Origin: Frankiales bacterium
GTDB taxonomy: Bacteria > Actinomycetota > Actinomycetes > Mycobacteriales > SCTD01
Length of the DNA: 6,378 nucleotides
Reading direction: 5' to 3'
Assembly: GCA_025464795.1 (NCBI GenBank)
Contig: JAODNB010000182.1
Span: 1-6,378, forward strand
The translations under genes and the position numbers were made by a program. Position 1 is the stretch's first letter. Each line of letters opens with the position of its first letter. Below the pieces are notes generated by a model. It did not search any database and was not told the DNA's origin. It was given only the letters and a program-made list of their open reading frames with translations. This document shows, piece after piece, positions 1 through 4,926 of this stretch.

Positions 1-1
1 C

Positions 2-94
2 AAGAAGGTCATGGGCGCCTACTTCCCCGACGCCCGCTACTGCTTCCAGAAGTCCTTCGAGCACGGCGGATGGGACGGCTGCCTCGAGTCCTGA
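2..94 (+). CDS. C-terminal end of an unrecognised protein (partial)
   Basis: Only the last 30 codons and a TGA stop (92-94) are inside the window; the frame is open from base 2. The visible tail begins KKVMGAYFPDARYC and ends HGGWDGCLES. It has two cysteines (visible residues 14 and 27) and several aromatic residues. Third positions are almost all G or C, as in the neighbouring genes, which supports real coding. It also runs directly into a strong hairpin shared with groEL, as expected for a gene end. I do not recognise the family from 30 residues and assign no function. The gene is convergent with groEL and is not part of the minus-strand cluster. Confidence 0.65.
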   Translation, partial: KKVMGAYFPDARYCFQKSFEHGGWDGCLES

Positions 95-110
95 ACGCAG
101 CGAGCGCAAC

Positions 111-150
111 GCAGCAGGGCCCCTCACCCGGAGGTGAGGGGCCCTGCTGC
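111..150. terminator. Bidirectional hairpin terminator between convergent genes
   Basis: Bases 111-128 and 133-150 form a perfect 18-bp inverted repeat around a 4-nt loop (CGGA on the plus strand). It begins 16 nt after the stop of the rightward gene and 12 nt after the stop of groEL, so it can end transcription from both sides. Neither side has a good T tract, only short T-containing stretches. Stem-only terminators of this kind are common in high-GC actinobacteria. The stem position and perfection are seen directly; the terminator role is inferred. Confidence 0.85.
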
Positions 151-162
151 TTGCACGGAGTC

Positions 163-1788
163 TTAGTGCGAGTGGCCGTGGCCGCCGGCGGCGGGCTCTT
201 CCTCGGCCGGCTTGTCCGCGATGATCGTCTCGGTCGTCAGCAGCATGGCTGCGATCGAGGCGGCGTTGCGGACGGCGGAGCGGGTGACCTTGACCGGGTC
301 GACGACGCCCTGGGCGACGAGGTCGCCGTACTCGCCCGTCGCGGCGTTGAGGCCGACGCGCGGGCCGTCCTTCAGACCGAGCTCACGGGCGTGGTTGACC
401 GCGACGCGACCCTCGAGGCCCGCGTTCTCGGCGATCCAGCGAGCCGGCTCGTCGAGCGCCTTGCGCACGATGTGGACGCCGACGAGGGCGTCACCGGTGA
501 GGCCGAGGCCGTCCTCGAGGACCTTCGCGGCGTGCACCAGCGCGGCGCCGCCGCCGGGGACGATGCCCTCCTCGACCGCAGCGCGGGTCGCGGAGATGGC
601 GTCCTCGAGCCGGTGCTTGCGCTCCTTGAGCTCGACCTCGGTGTGGGCACCGACCTTGATGACGCCCACGCCACCGGCGAGCTTCGCGAGCCGCTCCTGG
701 AGCTTCTCCTTGTCCCAGTCGGAGTCGCTGTTCTCGATCTCCTGCTTGATCTGGGCGACGCGACCGACGACGTCCTCCTTGGAGCCGCCACCCTCGACGA
801 TCGTGGTGGTGTCCTTGGTGACCGTGACGGTGCGGGCGGTGCCGAGCACCTCCAGGCCGACCTGGTCGAGCTTGAGGCCGACCTCGGCCGACACGACCTG
901 CGCGCCGGTGAGGATGGCGATGTCCTGCAGCATGGCCTTGCGACGGTCCCCGAAGCCGGGAGCCTTGACCGCGACGACCTTGAGGGTCTTGCGGATGCTG
1001 TTGACGACCAGGGTCGACAGCGCCTCGCCATCGATGTCCTCGGCCACGATGATGAGCGGCTTGCCGGACTGGACGACCTTCTCCAGCAGCGGCAGCAGGT
1101 CGGCGATGGCCGAGATCTTGCCGTTGTTGATGAGGATCGACGCGTCCTGGAGGTTGGCCTCCATGCGCTCGGGGTCCGTCACGAAGTAGGGGCTGATGTA
1201 GCCCTTGTCGAACTGCATGCCCTCGGTGAGCTCGAGCTCGAGACCGGTGGTGTTGCTCTCCTCGACGGTGATGACGCCGTCCTTGCCGACCTTGTCCATC
1301 GCCTCGGCGACGAGCTCGCCGACGCGCGGGTCCTGGGCGGAGATGGAGGCGACGGCGGCGATCTCGGCCGGGGTCTCGATCGGGGTGGCGGCCTTCAGGA
1401 GGGCCTCGCTGACGGCCTCGACCGCCGCGTCGATGCCGGCCTTGATGCCCATCGGGTTGATGCCCGAGGCAACGGCCTTCAGGCCCTCGTGGACCATGGC
1501 CTGACCGAGCACGGTCGCCGTGGTGGTGCCGTCACCGGCGACGTCGTTCGTCTTGGTGGCGACCTCCTTGGCGAGCTGGGCGCCCATGTTCTCGTACGGG
1601 TCCTCGAGCTCGATCTCGCGAGCGATCGTGACGCCGTCGTTGGTGATGGTGGGGCCGCCGTACTTCTTGCCGATGACGACGTTGCGGCCCTTCGGTCCGA
1701 GGGTGACCTTGACCGCGTTTGCCAGGGTGTCGACGCCGCGCTCGAGCGAGCGGCGGGCGTCCTCGGAGAAGCTGAGGGTCTTGCTCAA
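163..1788 (-). CDS. groEL: 60-kDa chaperonin GroEL, GroEL1-type with His-rich C-terminus
   Basis: This is a full-length Hsp60 of 541 residues, the usual size. It forms the double-ring cytosolic folding chamber and works with GroES and ATP. Visible hallmarks are the nucleotide-binding region with TLGPKGRNV near 29-37 and GDGTTT at 85-90 (catalytic Asp86-equivalent), Asp396 in LEDAISATRAAVEEG (equivalent to E. coli Asp398), the chaperonin signature AAVEEGIVPGGG at 403-414, and DPVKVTRSA near 497-505. The C-terminus is not the GGM tail of housekeeping GroEL. It reads EEEPAAGGHGHSH, a His-rich end like that of mycobacterial GroEL1. The start is TTG at 1788, set by family alignment (MSKTLSFSEDARR) and by AAGGA 6 nt upstream. 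The gene lies 83 nt after groES with a strong hairpin between them, and is expected to be under the same CIRCE/HrcA control. Identity as GroEL is certain; assignment to the GroEL1 class rests on the tail and on linkage to groES. Confidence 0.98.
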   Translation of the reverse strand: MSKTLSFSEDARRSLERGVDTLANAVKVTLGPKGRNVVIGKKYGGPTITNDGVTIAREIELEDPYENMGAQLAKEVATKTNDVAGDGTTTATVLGQAMVHEGLKAVASGINPMGIKAGIDAAVEAVSEALLKAATPIETPAEIAAVASISAQDPRVGELVAEAMDKVGKDGVITVEESNTTGLELELTEGMQFDKGYISPYFVTDPERMEANLQDASILINNGKISAIADLLPLLEKVVQSGKPLIIVAEDIDGEALSTLVVNSIRKTLKVVAVKAPGFGDRRKAMLQDIAILTGAQVVSAEVGLKLDQVGLEVLGTARTVTVTKDTTTIVEGGGSKEDVVGRVAQIKQEIENSDSDWDKEKLQERLAKLAGGVGVIKVGAHTEVELKERKHRLEDAISATRAAVEEGIVPGGGAALVHAAKVLEDGLGLTGDALVGVHIVRKALDEPARWIAENAGLEGRVAVNHARELGLKDGPRVGLNAATGEYGDLVAQGVVDPVKVTRSAVRNAASIAAMLLTTETIIADKPAEEEPAAGGHGHSH

Positions 1789-1794
1789 GGGAGT

Positions 1795-1799
1795 TCCTT
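1795..1799 (-). promoter_or_regulatory. Ribosome binding site of groEL (fixes a TTG start)
   Basis: Read on the minus strand, AAGGA (within GAAGGAACTCCC) lies 6 nt before a TTG codon at 1788-1786. Translation from that codon gives MSKTLSFSED, matching the normal GroEL N-terminus. No ATG or GTG lies in frame at this position, so TTG is the likely initiator. Confidence 0.75.
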
Positions 1800-1822
1800 C
1801 CAGAGGTTGTGCAGAGAACGAC

Positions 1823-1857
1823 GATGCCCCGGCCCCCGCCAGGGGAGCCGGGGCATC
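1823..1857 (-). promoter_or_regulatory. Strong hairpin in the groES-groEL spacer (attenuator, processing or stability element)
   Basis: Bases 1823-1833 and 1847-1857 are perfect 11-bp complements (GATGCCCCGGC / GCCGGGGCATC). Inside them, 1834-1837 CCCC can pair with 1842-1845 GGGG after a one-base bulge, leaving a 4-nt loop. It starts 14 nt after the groES stop and ends 34 nt before the groEL start. No T run follows it on the minus strand. It could be a partial terminator that lowers groEL relative to groES, or an RNA processing or stabilising stem. Pairing is directly visible; function is inferred. Confidence 0.6.
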
Positions 1858-1871
1858 AACGAAGAGGTTGT

Positions 1872-2177
1872 CTAGCCTTCGATGACTGCGAGGACGTCGC
1901 GGGCGGAGAGCACGAGGTACTCCTCGCCGGCGTACTTGACCTCGGTGCCGCCGTACTTGCTGTAGAGCACCTTATCGCCGACCTTGACGTCGAGCGGCAC
2001 ACGGGCGCCGTCCTCGAAGCGGCCGGGGCCGACAGCCAGGACGGTTCCCTCCTGGGGCTTCTCCTTGGCGGTGTCGGGGATGACGATGCCGGACGCGGTG
2101 GTCGTCTCGGCCTCGACCGCCTGGACCACGATGCGGTCCTCGAGCGGCTTGATGGCGACCTTGGTCGCAGTAGTCAC
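1872..2177 (-). CDS. groES: 10-kDa co-chaperonin GroES
   Basis: This 101-residue protein has the normal length of GroES, the heptameric lid of the GroEL chamber. The N-terminal signature IKPLEDRIVVQ is at 9-19. The flexible loop that contacts GroEL lies around 22-40 and contains GIVIP (30-34). PGRFEDGARVPLDVKVGDKVLYSKYGGTEVKYAGEEYLVL follows as the conserved beta-barrel core, with SARDVLAVIE at the end. The start chosen is GTG at 2177: it gives the family N-terminus MTTATKVAIKPLEDR and has GGAGG 4 nt upstream. An in-frame ATG at 2276 would run translation through the CIRCE operator and add 33 non-conserved residues, so it is rejected. groES is first in the groESL operon, behind its own promoter and operator. 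Confidence 0.97.
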   Translation of the reverse strand: MTTATKVAIKPLEDRIVVQAVEAETTTASGIVIPDTAKEKPQEGTVLAVGPGRFEDGARVPLDVKVGDKVLYSKYGGTEVKYAGEEYLVLSARDVLAVIEG

Positions 2178-2181
2178 GGTT

Positions 2182-2186
2182 CCTCC
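2182..2186 (-). promoter_or_regulatory. Ribosome binding site of groES
   Basis: On the minus strand, CTGGAGGAACC precedes GTG at 2177. The GGAGG core is an excellent Shine-Dalgarno match and is the strongest in the window, which fits a highly expressed gene. It decides the GTG start over the upstream in-frame ATG at 2276. Confidence 0.85.
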
Positions 2187-2249
2187 AGGAACATGTCTCA
2201 CGGTGGATGAGGCGTGGCCCGCCGTCGCGGGGGTCGAGCCGTGCTCTCG

Positions 2250-2276
2250 TTGGCACTCTAACCCCCAGAGTGCCAA
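2250..2276. promoter_or_regulatory. CIRCE operator (HrcA binding site) of groESL
   Basis: TTGGCACTC (2250-2258), a 9-nt spacer, then GAGTGCCAA (2268-2276) is a perfect inverted repeat with the exact CIRCE geometry. It differs from the classical TTAGCACTC-N9-GAGTGCTAA at one base per arm, in a compensating way. The arms extend by two further paired bases on each side (2248-2278). CIRCE is the established operator of the heat-shock repressor HrcA, whose folding depends on GroEL, giving feedback control. It sits 73 nt upstream of the groES start. hrcA itself is not in the window. Confidence 0.97.
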
Positions 2277-2284
2277 CGCTGCAA
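2255..2284 (-). promoter_or_regulatory. Probable groESL promoter overlapping CIRCE
   Basis: On the minus strand a -35-like TTGCAG (2284-2279) is followed after 18 nt by TAGAGT (2260-2255), which fits the TAnnnT pattern of actinobacterial housekeeping -10 elements. The CIRCE arms cover the spacer and the -10, so bound HrcA would block polymerase. Transcription would begin near 2248, leaving a leader of about 70 nt. The match is plausible but unproven. Confidence 0.5.
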
Positions 2285-2315
2285 CACCGGGACCGAACCA
2301 GCGGAGGAAGGTCGG

Positions 2316-3326
2316 TCAGAGGCAGACGAGCTCCACGGGCATCGAGCTGTCGGCCGGCAGGTCCAGCGGCGACGGTGCGATGCCGGCGGCTACGAGCCGG
2401 TCACCCAGGGCCGCCACCATGGCCCCGTTGTCGGTGCACAGACCCGGTCGCGGCACCCGCAGCACGACGCCGGCAGCGTCGCACCGCTGCTGGGCGAGCT
2501 CCCGCAGCCGCGAGTTCGCGGCCACCCCGCCACCGATCAGCAGGTGCCCGACGCCGGTGTCCGTGCAGGCCCGGAGCGCCTTGCGCGTCAGCACGTCGAC
2601 AACGGCTTCCTGGAACGACGCGCAGACGTCGTTCACGGGGATCTCGCCCTCCTGCCGCTCCACCCACCGGGCCACAGCGGTCTTGAGCCCCGAGAACGAC
2701 ACGTCGTAGCCGTCTGCCAGCAGGGCCCGCGGGAAGGCGATCGCCGCCGGGTCGCCGTTGCGGGCCGCGCGGTCGACCACCGGGCCCCCGGGGAAGCCGA
2801 GGCCGAGCAGCCGGGCGACCTTGTCGAAGGCCTCCCCCGCTGCGTCATCGATGGTCTGGCCCAGCGGAACCATCGTCTTCGTGACGTCCTCGACGAGCAG
2901 CAGTGAGGAGTGACCCCCGCTGACGAGCAGCGCGATGGCCGGCTCCGGCAGCGGGCCGTGCTCGAGCACGTCGACGGCCACGTGCGCTGCCAGGTGGTTG
3001 ACCCCGTAGAGCGGCAGGTCGAGAGCCAGGCTGTACGCCTTCGCGGCGGCCACGCCGACCAGCAGGGCTCCCGCGAGTCCGGGGCCTGCCGTGACCGCGA
3101 TCGCGTCGAGGTCGCCCAGCGTGATGCCTGCGGTCGCGAGCGCCCGATCGACCGTCGGGACCATCGCCTCGAGGTGGGCGCGTGAGGCGACCTCAGGCAC
3201 CACACCCCCGAAGCGGGCGTGCTCGGCGACCGAGCTGGCGACCTCGTCGGCGAGCAGCACCCGGTCCCGGACGATCCCGATCCCGGTCTCGTCGCACGAC
3301 GTCTCGATCCCCAGCACCACAGGCAC
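2316..3326 (-). CDS. tsaD: tRNA N6-adenosine threonylcarbamoyltransferase subunit TsaD
   Basis: This 336-residue protein (family about 335-350) is the catalytic subunit that moves the threonylcarbamoyl group from threonylcarbamoyl-AMP to A37 of ANN-decoding tRNAs, working with TsaB and TsaE in the cytosol. Visible landmarks of the ASKHA fold are LGIETSCDETG at 5-15, the metal-binding HLAAH at 111-115, SGGHS at 136-140, GEAFDKV at 164-170, SGLKTAV at 212-218, GGGVAANSRLRE at 265-276 and CTDNGAM at 297-303, with Asp299 as the other expected metal ligand. No key residue is missing. The start is GTG at 3326, only 2 nt after the rimI stop and with a weak ribosome site (AGGG inside the rimI end), so translation is probably coupled to rimI. 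GTG codons at residues 3 and 4 are possible alternative starts. Confidence 0.97.
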   Translation of the reverse strand: MPVVLGIETSCDETGIGIVRDRVLLADEVASSVAEHARFGGVVPEVASRAHLEAMVPTVDRALATAGITLGDLDAIAVTAGPGLAGALLVGVAAAKAYSLALDLPLYGVNHLAAHVAVDVLEHGPLPEPAIALLVSGGHSSLLLVEDVTKTMVPLGQTIDDAAGEAFDKVARLLGLGFPGGPVVDRAARNGDPAAIAFPRALLADGYDVSFSGLKTAVARWVERQEGEIPVNDVCASFQEAVVDVLTRKALRACTDTGVGHLLIGGGVAANSRLRELAQQRCDAAGVVLRVPRPGLCTDNGAMVAALGDRLVAAGIAPSPLDLPADSSMPVELVCL

Positions 3327-3328
3327 AG

Positions 3329-3781
3329 CTAGACCCTAGTTGCGCGCTCCATCACCCAGGCGTCGACGCCGCCGGGGTAGTAGCCCCGCCGGACGCCGGT
3401 CTTCCGAAAGCCGTTGCGGGTGTAGAGCCGCTGGGCGACCTCGTTGTCGGCGCGGACCTCGAGCAGCGTCCGGGTCTGACCGCGACGCACTGCCTCCTCC
3501 AGCAGGTTCGCTAGCAGCGCCGCCCCGAGCCCACGACCCTGCTGGGCCGGCCCCACCGCCATCGTCTGCACGAACGCCTCGTCCGGGTAGTCGCACAGCC
3601 CTGCGTAGCCCACCACTGACCCCTCGGAGAGCGCGACGACGTAGTGCCGAGTGCTGGTCTGCCCGAGCTCTGACCAGAAGTGGTGCGCGGTCCAGGGCTC
3701 CGCCGGGAACAGCTGCCGCTCCAGCGGTAAGACCTCCTCGACGTGCCACCAGCGGAAGCGCTCGATGCTCGCTGTCACCAC
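3329..3781 (-). CDS. rimI: Ribosomal protein S18-alanine N-acetyltransferase RimI (GNAT family)
   Basis: This 150-residue single-domain GNAT enzyme uses acetyl-CoA. In E. coli RimI acetylates the N-terminus of ribosomal protein S18; actinobacterial homologues may have wider targets. The acetyl-CoA pyrophosphate loop is QGRGLG at 81-86, preceded by the strand VQTMAVGP. LEVRADNEVAQRLYTRNGF follows, with Glu108 and Tyr120 spaced exactly like the E. coli RimI catalytic pair Glu103/Tyr115. The C-terminal RRGYYPGGVDAWVMER is also typical. The context between the tsaB side and tsaD supports RimI over a generic GNAT. Two adjacent GTG codons (3781 and 3778) can serve as start. The second overlaps the TGA of the upstream gene as GTGA, a common coupling arrangement, while the first is better spaced from a GAGG at 3792-3789. 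Confidence 0.93.
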   Translation of the reverse strand: MVTASIERFRWWHVEEVLPLERQLFPAEPWTAHHFWSELGQTSTRHYVVALSEGSVVGYAGLCDYPDEAFVQTMAVGPAQQGRGLGAALLANLLEEAVRRGQTRTLLEVRADNEVAQRLYTRNGFRKTGVRRGYYPGGVDAWVMERATRV

Positions 3782-4317
3782 GACGCGGCCTCGCGCGTCG
3801 TCCGCCCGTGCCGCAGGGCAACCCGGTGCAGGGTGTCGCCCGACCGCAGGTGCACCTCGTCATCGAGGACCCCGAGCCACTCCGCGGGTCCAAGGGCATC
3901 GCTCTCCCACGCCAGCCCCTGAGCGTCGTAGGCCGCGAGGACGTCCTCGTCGAGCAGCAGCGCCAGCGCTCCGACCGCCTCGAAGCGCCGGGTACCGGGA
4001 CGCTCCAGCCGCCACCACCGGTCCGGGTCGCGGGCGTCCACGAGGTAGGGCGAGCCGCCGGCGGCGACGAAGACCACGTGAGGGTCCGGCCAGGACGCCA
4101 CCACGTTGAGCCGCCCCGGGAGGTTGTCGGACGAGAACACCCCGGTCCACGGGTCGCCGGCTGCCGGCACGATCCGCAGCCAGGTCCCGTCATGGCCGCC
4201 GTCACGTCGGGCCCCCGGGTAGTACACGACTGTGGGAACCCGCCCCGGGACGTTGCGCTCGTGGGCCGCCTCCCACTGCCGAGGGAAGGCGTCGAGCAGC
4301 AGCGGCCCCTCGCTCAC
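3775..4317 (-). CDS. Uncharacterised Trp-rich protein inside the tsaB-rimI-tsaD cluster
   Basis: I do not recognise this 180-residue protein. It begins at GTG 4317 with a good ribosome site (GAAGG, 4329-4325, 7 nt upstream). Its first codon overlaps the tsaB stop as GTGA, and its own stop overlaps the rimI start in the same way, so it is firmly embedded in the operon. It has no signal peptide or membrane segment and should be cytosolic. It has nine tryptophans, including WW at 101-102, no cysteine and many aspartates. Alternating short hydrophobic stretches with Gly/Asp turns, such as HVVFVAAGGSPYLVDARDPD (80-99) and WLGVLDDEVHLRSGD (147-161), suggest a mainly beta fold, perhaps propeller-like. 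The first 30 residues look more helical. Base and codon use match the neighbours. No catalytic motif is visible. A role linked to t6A or ribosome modification is only guilt by association. Confidence 0.88.
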   Translation of the reverse strand: MSEGPLLLDAFPRQWEAAHERNVPGRVPTVVYYPGARRDGGHDGTWLRIVPAAGDPWTGVFSSDNLPGRLNVVASWPDPHVVFVAAGGSPYLVDARDPDRWWRLERPGTRRFEAVGALALLLDEDVLAAYDAQGLAWESDALGPAEWLGVLDDEVHLRSGDTLHRVALRHGRTTREAASW

Positions 4318-4913
4318 GCCGTGACCTTCTTGATCGCTCCCGGCTCGATCGCGTCGGGTCGACGGAGGTACAGCGGTGTCAGCGGGAGTGGGTCCTGCCG
4401 CTCGGCGGCGAGGGCAAGGGCGAGGACCGAGGGGTAACGGGGTTCATCGGCCGTCGCGAAGCCGTACAGCCGAGCGCCGTCACCGACCACCCGCTGAGTC
4501 GAGATCGCTTGCTGCACAAGGGAAGGAGCCGTGACGTGCGGCCCGTCGACCCTGGCACCCGCTTCGTCGTACACGGCCCAGTAGACCTCCTTGCGGCGAG
4601 CATCGGTGACCACGACGGTGGACGGAGCTCCTAACCCGTCGAGGCTGCACACCCCGAGCACCGGGAGGCCGCGGGCCGACCCGAAGGCCGCCGCGCTCAT
4701 GATCCCCACGCGCAGCCCCGTGAACGGGCCCGGTCCGACTCCCACGACGACGGTGTCGGGGGCACCGGCCTTCAGGACCTCGCGGATCCCTACGGCAAGC
4801 AGCTCCCCGTGCCGCCGACCATCGACCACGACGTGCTCCGCCAGCAGCTCCCCGTCTCGAACGAGGCCGGCGGAGACCGCCGGGGTCGAGGTGTCGAGGA
4901 CGAGGGCGAGCAC
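4314..4913 (-). CDS. tsaB: t6A biosynthesis subunit TsaB
   Basis: TsaB is the non-catalytic ASKHA-fold partner that dimerises with TsaD in the tRNA threonylcarbamoyl transferase complex. The 199 residues start with LALVLDTSTPAVSAGL, then RRHGELL near 33-39, the family hallmark VGVGPGPFTGLRVGI at 57-71, SLDGLG near 90-95, DARRKEVYWAVY at 104-115, and the C-terminal LYLRRPDA at 181-188. It is shorter than E. coli TsaB (231) because of the compact second half, as in other actinobacteria. The frame stays open upstream to 5075, but that part overlaps the ligase gene and is serine/arginine-rich shadow. GTG at 4913 gives the family N-terminus, 10 nt after the ligase stop. A GAGG abuts the GTG, too close for a normal ribosome site, so initiation may be coupled or leaderless. 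tsaE, a frequent neighbour, is not present here. Confidence 0.94.
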   Translation of the reverse strand: MLALVLDTSTPAVSAGLVRDGELLAEHVVVDGRRHGELLAVGIREVLKAGAPDTVVVGVGPGPFTGLRVGIMSAAAFGSARGLPVLGVCSLDGLGAPSTVVVTDARRKEVYWAVYDEAGARVDGPHVTAPSLVQQAISTQRVVGDGARLYGFATADEPRYPSVLALALAAERQDPLPLTPLYLRRPDAIEPGAIKKVTA

Positions 4914-4920
4914 CCTCGTA

Positions 4921-4926
4921 AGACTA
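4921..4926 (-). promoter_or_regulatory. Possible -10 element for leaderless tsaB transcription
   Basis: On the minus strand TAGTCT (4926-4921) fits TAnnnT and is followed by 7 nt and then the tsaB GTG. This is the spacing expected if transcription starts at or next to the initiation codon. Its first three bases are the ligase stop codon. No clear -35 is visible upstream. It would explain why tsaB lacks a properly spaced Shine-Dalgarno site. The hexamer is short, so chance is a real alternative. Confidence 0.25.

Noticed and set aside
70..1875. A 601-codon open frame on the plus strand, antisense to the whole of groEL
   Set aside because: It mirrors groEL codon structure in a GC-rich gene, is dominated by Asp, Leu, Gly, Arg and Val in low-complexity runs, has no recognisable domain, and crosses both the terminator and the groES-groEL hairpin. 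It is a shadow frame.
2178..2276. A longer groES starting at an in-frame ATG at 2276
   Set aside because: The 33 extra residues are not GroES-like and would be encoded through the promoter, CIRCE and the leader. The GTG at 2177 has an excellent ribosome site and gives the family N-terminus.
2291..2317. Weak inverted repeat GACCGA / TCGGTC at the tsaD end as a terminator
   Set aside because: There are only 6 bp with a 15-nt loop, the repeat overlaps the tsaD stop codon and no T tract follows. This is within what chance gives in GC-rich DNA.
3340..4437. A 365-codon plus-strand open frame antisense to rimI, the unknown gene and part of tsaB
   Set aside because: It is Arg/Ala/Pro-rich low-complexity sequence, has no domain, and spans three well-supported minus-strand genes. 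It is a shadow frame.
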